Notes: a model not told the origin generated them from the letters alone. DNA of 25,825 nucleotides from an uncultured Luteimonas sp. (GCA_934541015.1 CAKTDC010000034.1:1-25825), one strand, 5' to 3'; shown: positions 7,058-15,646, counted from the first letter of the stretch. Numbers and translations: made by a program.

Positions 7058-8308
7058 ATGCCCACTCATCAGCCGCATCCCCGCGTCGCCGTCATCGGTG
7101 GCGGCCCCGCCGGCCTGTTCGCCGCACAGACGCTGCGTGCGACCGGCCTGGAGGTGGACCTGTACGAGGCCAAGGGCTCGGTCGGGCGCAAGTTCCTGAT
7201 CGCCGGCAAGGGCGGGTTGAACCTCACCCACTCCGATCCCTTCGACCTGTTCGCCAGCCGCTACCGCGAGCGCGAGGATCAGGTGCGCGGATGGCTGCAG
7301 GGTTTCGATGCGCAGGCGCTGCGCGACTGGGCGCGCGCGCAGGGCGTGGACACCTACGTGGGCAGCTCCGGCCGCGTGTTTCCCCGCGACCGCAAGGCGG
7401 CGCCGCTGCTGCGCGGCTGGGTACGGCGCCTGCGCGAACAGGGGGTGCGCTTCCACGTGCACCGTCGCTGGCTGGGCTGGGCCGACAGCGGCGCACTGCG
7501 CTTCGACACCCCCCAAGGCGAACACCACGCCACCGCCGATGCGGTCGTGCTCGCCCTGGGCGGCGGCAGCTGGCCGGAACTGGGTTCGGACGGCGGCTGG
7601 CAGCCGGTGCTCGCCGCGGCGGGCGTCGACATCGCGCCGCTGCAGCCGGCCAACTGCGGCTTCGACCTCGACTGGAGCGCGCATTTCGCGCAGCGGCACG
7701 CGGGTGCGCCGGTGAAGCCGGTGGTGGTGCACTGGCAGGACGACGACGGCGGCCCGCGTTCACTGCAGGGCGAATGCGTCGCCACCGCGACCGGCCTGGA
7801 GGGCAGCGTGGTGTATGCACTGTCGGCGATGCTGCGCGAGCGCATCGTCCGCGACGGCCACGCCGGCATCGCGCTGGACCTGGCGCCCGGGCGCGACGAA
7901 GCCGCGCTGGTCCGCGCCCTTTCCAGGCCGCGCGGCAGGCGCAGCCTCGGCGAACACCTGCGGCGCGAAGCCGGCATCCACGGCGTCAAGGCCGGGCTGC
8001 TGCACGAAGTGCTTCCGCGAGAGGCTTTCGCCGATCCCGCCCGGCTCGCCGGCGCCATCAAGCGGCTGCCGCTGCGCCTGCTGCGCCCGCGCCCGATCGC
8101 CGAAGCGATCAGCAGCGCCGGCGGCATCCGCCTCGAAGCCCTCGATGGGCGGCTGATGATCCGTGCCCTGCCCGGCGTCTTCGCCGCCGGCGAGATGCTC
8201 GACTGGGAGGCCCCCACCGGCGGCTACCTGCTCACCGCGTGCTTCGCCAGCGGCAAGGTCGCCGCAGAAGGCGTCCTGGAATGGCTGGACCGGACGGGTC
8301 GTCTGTAG
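7058..8308 (+). CDS. YhiN/HI0933-like FAD-dependent oxidoreductase
   Basis: A 416-residue flavoprotein. The N-terminus carries the FAD-binding Rossmann motif AVIGGGPAGL (glycines 14, 16 and 19), then GRKFLIAGKGGLNLTHSDP, characteristic of the HI0933/YhiN family, GSSGRVFPRDRKA, ALGGGSWPELGSDG, and the C-terminal FAD motif FAAGEMLDWEAPTGGYLLTACFASGK. These features fit the subfamily I know as TIGR03862 (flavo_PP4765). The reaction is not known for this family; annotation as aminoacetone oxidase exists but is weakly founded. ATG at 7058 places the Rossmann fold at the very N-terminus; longer upstream frames would run through the REP element. Confidence 0.9.
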   Translation: MPTHQPHPRVAVIGGGPAGLFAAQTLRATGLEVDLYEAKGSVGRKFLIAGKGGLNLTHSDPFDLFASRYREREDQVRGWLQGFDAQALRDWARAQGVDTYVGSSGRVFPRDRKAAPLLRGWVRRLREQGVRFHVHRRWLGWADSGALRFDTPQGEHHATADAVVLALGGGSWPELGSDGGWQPVLAAAGVDIAPLQPANCGFDLDWSAHFAQRHAGAPVKPVVVHWQDDDGGPRSLQGECVATATGLEGSVVYALSAMLRERIVRDGHAGIALDLAPGRDEAALVRALSRPRGRRSLGEHLRREAGIHGVKAGLLHEVLPREAFADPARLAGAIKRLPLRLLRPRPIAEAISSAGGIRLEALDGRLMIRALPGVFAAGEMLDWEAPTGGYLLTACFASGKVAAEGVLEWLDRTGRL

Positions 8309-8491
8309 GGTCGCCACCGCTGTCGCGAATGCAGGCCCATGCGGATTTGCCCGGACAGCTCCGGCTGCCCGCAGTTCCATTCCGCGCCGCATGCGACGAA
8401 TCCACGGAACTCCAATCGGCATCAGGCGCGATCGTGAACCCTCGCCTGCCTGCGCCACCGTCCGCACGACACCGGGCATGGCGATCGAAGC

Positions 8492-9790
8492 CTATGGCGC
8501 TCCCGCGCGGGGCGACGGCCGCGCGCGCAGGAGAAAGGACGCCACGCCCACCCCCGCCAGCCCGATCAGCGCACCCGGCCAGGCCCCCAGCACCAGCGCC
8601 GCCGCCAGCCCCAGGTACAGCGCCAGCCCGCCGCACAGGATCGTCGCCGGCGAGCGCGTCGCCGCCACATCCCGCGTGCGCCGCAGTTCGAAGCGCACCA
8701 CCACCGCGATCACCGGCGCCACCATCAGCAGGCACAGCCCGATCCACAGCGCGCGCCCCAGCCAGAACCCGGGCTGGCCGGGATCGCCGGCATCGATCGG
8801 CAGGCCCAGGCGCTCGCCCAGCCACGCCGCCGGCAGTTCGGCCAGCTTGTGCCACAGGTACAGCGGCATCCCCAGCGCGCCGAGGATCGCCACCAGCCGG
8901 GCGGCAGGATGCCGCTCCAGCAGCCATCGCGCCGGACGCTCCAGCAGCAGCACCGCGCCGACCTGCAGCCACATCACGCCGATCAGGGCCAGGGTCGGCG
9001 GCAGCATGTTGTTGCCGGCCAGCCCGACCCCGACCATCGCCACCGGATAGCCGCTGGAAATCGCCAGCAGCAGCCACGCCGCCCCCAGCAGCGCGAATCC
9101 CGCCCCCGCCGCCGCGCCGCTGAAGCGCCCGCGCCGCCAGGCGATGCCCAGCTGCTGCGGCAGCAGCCATACCACCAGCATGTTCAGCCAGGCGACGCCG
9201 GCGGGCGCGTCGAGCACGTGCCGGCCGAGCCAGCGCAGCTCGGCGGGCGTCCACACGCCGGCGCGCAGCAGGTCGAGCAGCGCCGCCAGCGCCACCAGCC
9301 CCGCGATCGCGCCGGCACCGGCGCACCGGTCCAGCCACAGGCTCAGCGGCAGCAGCGCCTGCACTGTGAGCAGCATCAACAGGAACCACAGATGGATGGT
9401 CAGCGAGTGGTTGAAAACCTCGAGCAGCCGCCCGCCGGAGAACAGGGCGGCCGCGGCCAGCGCCGCCAGCACCGCGAGATAGGTCAGCGTTGGCCGCGCC
9501 AGGCCCAGCGCGCGGCCGGCCCACCAGTGCAGCTGGCGATCCCCCTGCCGCCACCGGCGCTCGACGCCGTCGGCACTCACCGCGGCGGACACGAACACGA
9601 ACAGCGGCACGACCTGCACGAACCAGGTCAGGACGCCGGCGCCATCCCAGATGCGCAGCAGGTGCTCGGTCTCGACCAGCACGCCCCCGTGCACGCGCGG
9701 CAGGGTCGCGATCCAGTGCCCGAACACCACCACCAGCAGCGCGCAGGCGCGCAGGGCATCGGGATAGGCGTCGCGCCGTGGTTGGTTCAT
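8492..9790 (-). CDS. Membrane acyltransferase, acyltransferase-3 (OafA/YrhL) family
   Basis: A 432-residue integral membrane protein with about ten to twelve hydrophobic segments. It begins with YPDALRACALLVVVFGHW, the acyltransferase-3 first helix with the conserved His after it, and contains PLFVFVSA and MPLYLWHK, both usual in this family. Members transfer acetyl or other acyl groups from the cytoplasm to surface or periplasmic glycans; the acceptor here is unknown. The start at 9790 (MNQPRRDAYP) is chosen because the next in-frame upstream starts only add a basic, non-membrane lead. A perfect 10-bp inverted repeat sits 13 bases upstream of the start. It is a single gene with no sugar-biosynthesis neighbours. 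Confidence 0.85.
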   Translation of the reverse strand: MNQPRRDAYPDALRACALLVVVFGHWIATLPRVHGGVLVETEHLLRIWDGAGVLTWFVQVVPLFVFVSAAVSADGVERRWRQGDRQLHWWAGRALGLARPTLTYLAVLAALAAAALFSGGRLLEVFNHSLTIHLWFLLMLLTVQALLPLSLWLDRCAGAGAIAGLVALAALLDLLRAGVWTPAELRWLGRHVLDAPAGVAWLNMLVVWLLPQQLGIAWRRGRFSGAAAGAGFALLGAAWLLLAISSGYPVAMVGVGLAGNNMLPPTLALIGVMWLQVGAVLLLERPARWLLERHPAARLVAILGALGMPLYLWHKLAELPAAWLGERLGLPIDAGDPGQPGFWLGRALWIGLCLLMVAPVIAVVVRFELRRTRDVAATRSPATILCGGLALYLGLAAALVLGAWPGALIGLAGVGVASFLLRARPSPRAGAP

Positions 9791-9803
9791 CGCGGATCCG
9801 CTG

Positions 9804-9826
9804 GGCCCGATCGGGGCGATCGGGCC
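9804..9826 (-). promoter_or_regulatory. Strong hairpin just before the acyltransferase start
   Basis: GGCCCGATCG (9804-9813) and CGATCGGGCC (9817-9826) are perfect complements around a three-base loop. On the minus strand the hairpin ends 13 bases before the ATG, close to where the ribosome would bind, and no clear Shine-Dalgarno is present. It could be a translation-control hairpin or a protein-binding palindrome. Confidence 0.5.
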
Positions 9827-9997
9827 ATGGTACGCGCAAGCAGACTCCGCCCTCCGCTTTCGAGGGGGCGACGCGGAGCGCCTGCGGGCCACGGGCTTGC
9901 ACGGGGATCAACGGTGCGCATGCGGCACACCGCGCCGGGCCGGACGGGACGGGACAGGGAAGATTCCCGGCGCAGATCCGGCACTGCGCGGCTTGGC

Positions 9998-10032
9998 CCC
10001 CATCCCGACCTTCCCCCGCAAGCGGGGGAAGG
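9998..10032. repeat. REP-like palindrome downstream of hslU
   Basis: CCTTCCCCCGC (10009-10019) and GCGGGGGAAGG (10022-10032) form a perfect 11-bp stem, with the family arm CCCCCATCCCGA on the left. It begins 15 bases after the hslU stop codon and may end the hslVU transcript, but lacks a run of T on that strand. Confidence 0.7.
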
Positions 10033-10047
10033 CGCTGGCGGCGGGGC

Positions 10048-11427
10048 CTACAGGATGTAGCGGCTCAGATCCGGGTCCTGCACCAGTTCGCCCAGGTGGG
10101 CGTCGACGTAGGCGCGATCAATGGCAACGGACTGCCCGTCGCGGTCCGGGGCCTCGTAGCTGAGGGTATCGAGCAGGCGCTCGAGCACGGTGTGCAGGCG
10201 GCGCGCGCCGATGTTCTCCTGGCGCTCGTTGATCTGGGCCGCGATCTCGGCGAGCCGGTCGATCGCATCGTCCGAGAACGACAGCTCCACGCCCTCGGTC
10301 CCGAGCAGTTCCACGTACTGTTTCGTCAGCGCGGCGCGGGGCTCGGTGAGGATGCGCACGAAGTCGTCCTTGCTCAGCGCGCCCAGCTCGACCCGGATCG
10401 GGAAGCGGCCCTGCATCTCGGGGATCAGGTCGCTGGGCTTGGCCAGGTGGAAGGCGCCCGAGGCGATGAACAGGATGTGGTCGGTCTTGACCGGGCCGTA
10501 CTTGGTGCTGACCGTGGACCCTTCGACCAGCGGCAGCAGGTCGCGCTGCACGCCCTCGCGGCTGACGTCGGCACCGACGCCTTCACTGCGCCTTGCGACC
10601 TTGTCGATCTCGTCGATGAAGACGATGCCGTGCTGCTCGCAGGCCTCGATCGCGGCCTCGCGCACGTCGTCCTCGTTGACCAGCTTGCCGGCCTCTTCCT
10701 CGGCCAGCAGCGGCCGCGCGGCCTTGATCGTGAGCTTGCGCGAGTGGGGCTTGCCGCCGCCAAGGCTGGAGAACATCTGCCGCAGCTGCTGGCCCATTTC
10801 CTCCATGCCCGGTGGGGTCATGATGTCGACGCCGACGTTGGCGGACAGTTCGATCTCGATCTCGCGCTCGTCGAGCTCGCCCGCGCGCAGCTGGCGGCGC
10901 AGCTTCTGCCGGGTGTCGGAATCCTTCGACGACGGCTCGGCGCCGATGTCGACGGTGGCGGTGGTGCCGAAACCGAACGCCGGCTGCGGCGCTTCGCGCC
11001 TGGGCAGCAGGGCGTCGAGGATGCGGTCCTCGGCGCGCTCCTCGGCCTGGGTGCGCACCTTCTTCTTGGCCTGCTCGCGGTACAGCTTGACCGCGGTGTC
11101 GGCCAGGTCGCGGATGATCTGCTCCACATCCTTGCCGACGTAGCCGACCTCGGTGAAGCGGGTGGCCTCGACCTTCACGAACGGCGCATTGGCCAGCGTC
11201 GCCAGCCGCCGCGCGATCTCGGTCTTGCCCACGCCGGTGGGGCCGATCATCAGGATGTTCTTGGGCATCACCTCGTTGCGCAGCTCGTCGGGCAGCTGCG
11301 CGCGCCGCCAGCGGTTGCGCAGCGCGATCGCCACCGCGCGCTTGGCCGAAGTCTGGCCGATGATGTGGCGGTCGAGTTCCTGCACGATCTCGCGCGGGGT
11401 CATGGTGGAAGAGCCGGGATTCGTCAT
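10048..11427 (-). CDS. hslU: ATP-dependent protease ATPase subunit HslU
   Basis: A 459-residue AAA+ unfoldase that feeds substrates to the HslV peptidase in the cytoplasm. Seen: [17 protein letters not shown] start block, Walker A GPTGVGKT at 62-69, [10 protein letters not shown] pore loop, a variable intermediate domain (about 110-245), Walker [10 protein letters not shown], sensor-type [22 protein letters not shown] and the C-terminal LSRYIL that docks into HslV. Two starts are possible: ATG at 11427, or ATG at 11403, which begins directly with MTPREIV. The eight extra residues overlap the edge of an intergenic repeat, so the shorter start is a real alternative. It is cotranscribed with hslV. 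Confidence 0.97.
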   Translation of the reverse strand: MTNPGSSTMTPREIVQELDRHIIGQTSAKRAVAIALRNRWRRAQLPDELRNEVMPKNILMIGPTGVGKTEIARRLATLANAPFVKVEATRFTEVGYVGKDVEQIIRDLADTAVKLYREQAKKKVRTQAEERAEDRILDALLPRREAPQPAFGFGTTATVDIGAEPSSKDSDTRQKLRRQLRAGELDEREIEIELSANVGVDIMTPPGMEEMGQQLRQMFSSLGGGKPHSRKLTIKAARPLLAEEEAGKLVNEDDVREAAIEACEQHGIVFIDEIDKVARRSEGVGADVSREGVQRDLLPLVEGSTVSTKYGPVKTDHILFIASGAFHLAKPSDLIPEMQGRFPIRVELGALSKDDFVRILTEPRAALTKQYVELLGTEGVELSFSDDAIDRLAEIAAQINERQENIGARRLHTVLERLLDTLSYEAPDRDGQSVAIDRAYVDAHLGELVQDPDLSRYIL

Positions 11428-11523
11428 TGGGGATTCGGGATTCGGAAACGGGAACTGGGTGGGAAGCCTGAGACAACGGGCCGCGGGAGGGGCGCTTTCG
11501 ATTCCCCATTCCCGATTCCCGAT
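11426..11523. repeat. GGGATTC-heptamer inverted repeat between hslV and hslU
   Basis: The 96-base spacer carries ATTGGGGATTCGGGATTCGG at its hslU end (11426-11445) and TTCCCCATTCCCGATTCCCG at its hslV end (11502-11521). These are inverted copies of a GGGATTC/GGGAATC heptamer unit, so the transcript could fold the two genes apart. The left arm reaches the first hslU codons. I recall such units being dispersed in Xanthomonadaceae spacers; copy number here cannot be checked. Confidence 0.65.
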
Positions 11524-12075
11524 TTACAGCTCTTCGACCACCACGTTGCGATTGGTATAGATGCAGATGTCGCCGGCGATGTTGAGCGCCTCGGTGGCGA
11601 TGCTGCGGGCGTCGAGCTGCGTGTGCGCGAGCAGGGCGCGGGCGGCGGACAGGGCGTAGGCGCCGCCGGAGCCGATCGCGATCAGGCCGTCCTCGGGCTC
11701 GATCACGTCGCCGGTGCCGCTGATGATCAGCGAGGTGTCCCTGTCGGCAACGGCAAGCAGGGCCTCGAGCTTGCCGAAGCGGCGCTCGGTGCGCCAGTCC
11801 TTGGCCATCTCCACCGCGGCGCGCTGCAGCTGGCCGTGCTTCTCCAGCTTCGACTCGAACAGCTCGAACAGGGTGAAGGCGTCGGCCGCGGCGCCGGCGA
11901 AGCCCGCCAGCACCTGCCCGTCCCGGCCCAGGCGCCGCACCTTGCGCGCGTTGCCCTTCATCACCGTGTGGCCGAGGGTGACCTGGCCGTCGCCGGCCAC
12001 GGCGACCTTGCCGTCGCGGCGCACCGACAGGATGGTGGTGGCGTGGAACACGTTGGGATTCTGGCTGGGGTCCAT
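11524..12075 (-). CDS. hslV: ATP-dependent protease peptidase subunit HslV
   Basis: A 183-residue proteasome-like threonine peptidase forming the double hexamer capped by HslU in the cytoplasm. The catalytic residue is Thr13 in [10 protein letters not shown]; the first 12 residues ([12 protein letters not shown]) must be removed to free it. Other landmarks: [35 protein letters not shown] with the conserved Gly/Ala turn, [14 protein letters not shown] and DICIYTNRN near the end. The 12-residue propeptide is longer than the single Met of E. coli and, as I recall, is shared with Xanthomonas. A Shine-Dalgarno-like GGAGG precedes the ATG. A sigma-32-type promoter lies 26-54 bases upstream. Confidence 0.97.
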   Translation of the reverse strand: MDPSQNPNVFHATTILSVRRDGKVAVAGDGQVTLGHTVMKGNARKVRRLGRDGQVLAGFAGAAADAFTLFELFESKLEKHGQLQRAAVEMAKDWRTERRFGKLEALLAVADRDTSLIISGTGDVIEPEDGLIAIGSGGAYALSAARALLAHTQLDARSIATEALNIAGDICIYTNRNVVVEEL

Positions 12076-12100
12076 GCGGCCTCCGGGGGCTGAATCCCAG

Positions 12101-12129
12101 ACGTGGGGACAGGCTGCCGCTGCTTCAAG
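12101..12129 (-). promoter_or_regulatory. Sigma-32 (heat-shock) type promoter of hslVU
   Basis: On the minus strand CTTGAA (12129-12124) is followed after 15 bases by CCCCACGT (12108-12101). The heat-shock consensus is CTTGAA, 13-17 bases, CCCCAT. The spacing and position upstream of hslV fit. The -35 box sits inside the perfect palindrome GCTGCTTGAAGCAGC (12119-12133, minus strand), which could also be bound by a regulator. Confidence 0.75.
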
Positions 12130-12227
12130 CAGCCTCGCAGGCTCGCCCCCGCCCGTCGCGCCGGAACTTCCCCCGCCTGCGGGAGACGAGGCGCGTCCTG
12201 GGCCGCGTTCCGGCCGCGACCCGGCGA

Positions 12228-13238
12228 TCAGATGTCGAGGACGATCTTGCCGAAGTGCCGTCCGCTCTCCTGGTGGCGGAACGCGGCGACCAGATCGTCG
12301 AGCGCGAAGTGGCGGTCAATCACCGGGCGCAGGGTGCTGGCCTCCAGCGCCCGCACCATGTCCTGCTGCTGGCGGCGGCTGCCGACGACGAACGCCTGCA
12401 GCCGCAGGTGCCGTGCCAGCGCCAGACCCAGCGGCAGTTTGCTGTCCAGACCGCTCAGCACGCCGATCACCGCAATGTGGCCGCCGACCCGCGTGGCCAG
12501 CATCGACTGCAGCAGTGTTTCCGGACCGCCCACCTCGACGACGTGGTCCACGCCGCGGCCATCGGTGAGTCCGCGCACGGTCATGCCCCACTCCGGATCC
12601 TGGCGGTAGTTGATCACCTCGTCGGCGCCCAGCGCGCGCAGGCGCTCCAGCTTGGCGTCGCTGGACGAGGTGGCGATGACCCGCGCGCCGGCCAGCTTCG
12701 CGAACTGCAGCGCGAAGATCGACACGCCGCCGGTGCCCTGCACCAGGACATCCTGCCCCGGCTGCAGCGCGCCGTGCTCGAACAGCGCGCGCCAGGCGGT
12801 CAGGCCGGCGGTGGTCAGCGTGGCGGCCTCGGCGTGGCTCCAGCCGCGCGGCGCCAGGGTGAACGCCGTGGCCGGCGCGGTGACCTGCTCGCGCGCATAG
12901 CCGTCGATGCCGTCTCCCGGCACCCGGCCGAAGCCCTCGGCCGTTGGCTCGCCGTCCAGCCAGTCCGGGAAGAAGGTGCTGACCACGTGGTCGCCGACGG
13001 CGAACCCGGTCACGCCCTCGCCGACCGCAACCACCTCGCCGGCACCGTCGGACATCGGGATGCGACGCTCCCTGGGCGCCATCGCGCCGCTCACCACGCC
13101 ATAGTCGTGATAGTTGAGCGAACTGGCGCGCAGCCGGACGGTGATCTCGCCCGCGCGCGGCTCGACGGGCTGCGTGGTGCCGATGCTGACGTGGTCGAAG
13201 CCGCCGCCGGCGGGGATGTAAACCGTCTTGATGGTCAT
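12228..13238 (-). CDS. Quinone-oxidoreductase-like MDR enzyme, divergent from HxlR gene
   Basis: A 336-residue NAD(P)H-dependent medium-chain dehydrogenase/reductase. Seen: N-terminal GroES-like domain with [11 protein letters not shown] and [22 protein letters not shown], then the nucleotide-binding domain with [34 protein letters not shown] motif around the middle, and GADEVINYR. The four structural-zinc cysteines of classical alcohol dehydrogenases are absent, so it resembles the quinone oxidoreductase branch. The start at 13238 (MTIKTVYIP) is preferred; an upstream in-frame ATG at 13298 would encode an unrelated basic leader. It is transcribed away from the HxlR regulator gene from an overlapping promoter and is probably controlled by it. 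The substrate (quinone, enone or aldehyde) is unknown. Confidence 0.88.
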   Translation of the reverse strand: MTIKTVYIPAGGGFDHVSIGTTQPVEPRAGEITVRLRASSLNYHDYGVVSGAMAPRERRIPMSDGAGEVVAVGEGVTGFAVGDHVVSTFFPDWLDGEPTAEGFGRVPGDGIDGYAREQVTAPATAFTLAPRGWSHAEAATLTTAGLTAWRALFEHGALQPGQDVLVQGTGGVSIFALQFAKLAGARVIATSSSDAKLERLRALGADEVINYRQDPEWGMTVRGLTDGRGVDHVVEVGGPETLLQSMLATRVGGHIAVIGVLSGLDSKLPLGLALARHLRLQAFVVGSRRQQQDMVRALEASTLRPVIDRHFALDDLVAAFRHQESGRHFGKIVLDI

Positions 13239-13308
13239 TGTGGATATCTCGAATTCAGTGGCGACGCCGGTCCTGCAGGCTGCGGGCCGGCGCTTCATGG
13301 GGGGCGCC

Positions 13309-13357
13309 TTGGGCGAACGCCGGGATCGTATTATACTTCAATCATTGAATTCATGAA
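13309..13357. promoter_or_regulatory. Overlapping divergent promoters with a palindromic operator
   Basis: Plus strand: TTGGGC (13309-13314), 17 bases, TATACT (13332-13337). Minus strand: a perfect TATAAT (13335-13330) with a weak TTCATG-like -35 at 13357-13352. The perfect palindrome TTCAATCATTGAA (13337-13349) lies immediately after the plus -10 box and between the minus -35 and -10 boxes; a second small palindrome, TTCATGAA, follows at 13350-13357. One bound HxlR dimer here would block both promoters. The binding site assignment is inference. Confidence 0.65.
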
Positions 13358-13368
13358 GGGCATGCTGC

Positions 13369-13872
13369 GTGAAAGTGAAATCCTTCGTGGGCATGCGCTG
13401 CTCGATCGCCGGTGCGCTCGAACTGATCGGGGACCGCTGGACGCTGCTGCTGATCCGCGACCTGTCGCTGGGCCTGCGCCGCCATGACGAACTGCGCAGG
13501 AGCACCGGCATTCCCACCGCCACGCTGGCCGCGCGCCTCAAGCACCTGGTGCAGCACGGCATCGTCGAGCGGCTGCCGTTCCCGGAGCGGCCACCGCGCG
13601 TCGAATACCGGCTGACCGCCAAGGGCCGGGATTTGTGGAAAGTCAGCGTCGCCCTGCGCGAATGGGGTGACCGCTGGGATGCCAGCGGCTTCGGCGCACC
13701 GACGGTCGAGACGGTCGATCGCGACACCGGACGACCGCTGCGCCTGGCGATGGTCGATCCCGAAACCGGCTCGGCCGTGCCCACGCACCGCATCCAGCTT
13801 CGCCCCGGACCGGGCGCCGACGACGGCGTTCGCGACCTTCTGCACAAGCTCGCCACAGGAACAGCCCGATGA
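13369..13872 (+). CDS. HxlR-family transcriptional regulator
   Basis: A 167-residue winged-helix regulator. The HxlR domain covers about residues 8-105: CSIAGALELIGDRWTLLLIRDL, then RRHDELRRSTGIPTATLAARLKHLVQHGIVERL (recognition helix) and the wing ERPPRVEYRLTAKGRDL. A Cys at position 11, just before helix 1, is where redox- and quinone-sensing members such as YodB and HypR carry their reactive Cys, so electrophile sensing is plausible. A roughly 60-residue C-terminal extension ends in RIQLRPGPGADDG. Start is GTG at 13369, with AAGGG at 13356-13360 eight bases upstream; the nearby ATGs are out of frame. It heads a five-gene operon and its stop overlaps the next start (ATGA). Confidence 0.9.
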   Translation: MKVKSFVGMRCSIAGALELIGDRWTLLLIRDLSLGLRRHDELRRSTGIPTATLAARLKHLVQHGIVERLPFPERPPRVEYRLTAKGRDLWKVSVALREWGDRWDASGFGAPTVETVDRDTGRPLRLAMVDPETGSAVPTHRIQLRPGPGADDGVRDLLHKLATGTAR

Positions 13873-14462
13873 CCCGATCGATTGAACTTTTCTACGACTT
13901 CCGCAGCCCGTACAGCTACCTGGCCTTCACCCGGCTGCGCGGGATGGACGTCGCCATCACGCTCCGCCCGATGAAGGTGCTGGAAGTGATGGAGGCTGTC
14001 GGCAACGTGCCGACCACCCTCACCTGCGCCGCCAAGGGGCGCTACGCCCGCGCCGACCTGGCGCGCTGGGCGCAGCGCTACGGCCTTGTCCTGAACCCCT
14101 CCGACATGCGCGCCAATGATGGCGAGGCCTGTTCGCGCGCGGTGCTGGCCGCGCAAACGCCGGCAGATGCCGCGACGATCACCCTGGCGCTCTACCGCGC
14201 CTGCTGGAGCGAGGGCAAGGCGCTGGCCACGAAGGACGACATCCTCGCCGTCATCGCCGCGGCCGGCATCGACGCCGACGCGATCGGCCAGCGGATCGAT
14301 GCCCCGGAAACAATCGCCCAGCTGGACGCCAATACCCGGGAAGCCATCGAACGCGACGTGTTCGGCTCACCGACCGTGTTCGTCGGGGACGCGATGTACT
14401 TCGGCAACGACCGTCTCGATTTCGTGCACGAACATCTCGCACGCCTGGAGGCTGCGGCATGA
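13869..14462 (+). CDS. DsbA-fold 2-hydroxychromene-2-carboxylate isomerase / GST-kappa-like protein
   Basis: A 197-residue thioredoxin-fold protein. The N-terminal ELFYDFRSPYSYLAFTRL has Ser13 where the NahD isomerase and kappa-class glutathione transferases have their active-site Ser, and the C-terminal VFGSPTVFVGDAMYFGNDRLDFV is the usual glutathione-binding end of this family. The middle lacks the CxxC of true DsbA proteins. Known reactions are glutathione-dependent isomerisation of naphthalene-type aromatic intermediates or conjugation. Its start overlaps the HxlR stop by four bases (ATGA) and its stop overlaps the SDR start the same way, so translation is coupled. Substrate not known. 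Confidence 0.87.
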   Translation: MTRSIELFYDFRSPYSYLAFTRLRGMDVAITLRPMKVLEVMEAVGNVPTTLTCAAKGRYARADLARWAQRYGLVLNPSDMRANDGEACSRAVLAAQTPADAATITLALYRACWSEGKALATKDDILAVIAAAGIDADAIGQRIDAPETIAQLDANTREAIERDVFGSPTVFVGDAMYFGNDRLDFVHEHLARLEAAA

Positions 14463-15160
14463 ACGTCAAGACCACAAAGCCCCTCGCCCTCGTCACCGGC
14501 GTCGGTCCCGGCACCGGTGCCGCCGTGGTGCGGCGCTTCGCCCAGGGCGGCTACCGCGTGGCGATGCTGGCGCGCGACGCCGATCGCCTCGCCGCGCTGG
14601 AGAAGGAGATTCCCGGCACCATCGCGGTGCCCTGCGACGTGACCGACCCGACCGCGCTCGAGCAGGCGGTTGCCACGGTCGGGATGCCGCAGGTGGTGGT
14701 CCACAACGCCGTGGGCGGCGCGTTCGGCAGCTTCATGGAGATCGAGCCGGCGACGCTGCAGAAGAACTTCGACATCAACACCATGGCGCTGTACCACCTC
14801 GCCCGGCTGACCACGCCGGCGATGGTGGCCGCCGGCGAAGGCGCGCTGATCGTGACCGGCAACACCTCCGCCATGCGCGGCAGCGCGGGCTTTGCCGGGT
14901 TCGCGCCCACCAAGGCCGCGCAGCGGATCCTGGCCGAATCGCTGGCCCGCGACCTGGGGCCGAAGGGCGTGCACGTGGCCTATCTCATCATCGATGCGGT
15001 GATCGACGTGCCCTGGCAGCGCGAGCGCCTGCCCGATGCAGCGGATGACTTCTTCATCTCGCCGGCATCGATCGCCGATGAGGTCTGGCACCTGGCGCAG
15101 CAGCCGCGCGATGCCTGGTCGTTCCTGGCCGAAGTCCGTCCCTTCCACGAGCCATGGTGA
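14459..15160 (+). CDS. Short-chain dehydrogenase/reductase-like protein with altered active site
   Basis: A 233-residue SDR-fold protein. The cofactor motif TGVGPGTG (13-20) and the NAVGG block (83-87) are present, and Asn107 and Lys152 of the catalytic tetrad appear conserved. However, the position of the catalytic Tyr is Phe148 (FAPTK instead of YxxxK), and by spacing the catalytic Ser corresponds to Asn135, although Thr136 and Ser137 follow directly. I recall an SDR subgroup with the same Phe, so this is unlikely to be a sequencing error. It may bind NAD(P) yet act by another mechanism or as a non-catalytic partner. It overlaps the previous gene by four bases and the thioesterase by seven. 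Confidence 0.85.
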   Translation: MNVKTTKPLALVTGVGPGTGAAVVRRFAQGGYRVAMLARDADRLAALEKEIPGTIAVPCDVTDPTALEQAVATVGMPQVVVHNAVGGAFGSFMEIEPATLQKNFDINTMALYHLARLTTPAMVAAGEGALIVTGNTSAMRGSAGFAGFAPTKAAQRILAESLARDLGPKGVHVAYLIIDAVIDVPWQRERLPDAADDFFISPASIADEVWHLAQQPRDAWSFLAEVRPFHEPW

Positions 15161-15624
15161 GCGCCGTGGACACCTGGGCAGATGGCGCGCTCAGCGGCCT
15201 CGAACAGCTTCGCGCCCTGATGGCGGCTGACGCCAGGCAACCGCCAATGGGTGAGACGCTCGGCTTCAGCCTGGTCGAGGTCGATCGCGGCCACGCGGTG
15301 TTCGAGGGGACGCCCGACCGCTCCGTCTACAACCCGCTCGGCTCTGTGCACGGCGGTTACGCAGCGACCCTGCTCGACAGCGCCTGCGGAATCGCCGTGC
15401 ACAGCCAGCTCGCTGCCGGCCGCGGACACACCACGCTCGAGCTGAAGGTGTCGTACCTGCGTCCGCTCACCGACGGCAGCGGTACGGTGCGCGCCACCGG
15501 CCGCGTGGTCTCGATCGGGCGCCGCGTGGCCTTCGCCGAGGCGACACTGCATGACGGCGAGGGCCGGCTGTGCGCGACGGCCACCTCGACGCTGCTGGTA
15601 TTCGACCGCGCACAATCCACGTGA
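15154..15624 (+). CDS. PaaI-type hotdog thioesterase
   Basis: A 156-residue single hotdog-domain protein expected to hydrolyse acyl- or aryl-CoA thioesters. The family motif is seen as YNPLGSVHGGYAATLLDSACG, with Asn60, His66 and Asp75 as the likely active-site residues, followed by TLELKVSYLRPLTDG and a C-terminal beta strand FAEATLHDGEGRLCATATSTLLVF. Length is normal. ATG at 15154 lies within the end of the SDR gene (7-base overlap), so it is translationally coupled. A thioesterase in this operon suggests that a CoA-linked intermediate is handled. Confidence 0.9.
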   Translation: MVSAVDTWADGALSGLEQLRALMAADARQPPMGETLGFSLVEVDRGHAVFEGTPDRSVYNPLGSVHGGYAATLLDSACGIAVHSQLAAGRGHTTLELKVSYLRPLTDGSGTVRATGRVVSIGRRVAFAEATLHDGEGRLCATATSTLLVFDRAQST

Positions 15625-15646
15625 GGCAGCACGGAAGGACAAGACG

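Noticed and set aside
8309..8491. Spacer between the flavoprotein and acyltransferase genes
   Set aside because: Searched for hairpins, promoters and small genes; open frames here are short, in GC-rich sequence, and nothing stands out.
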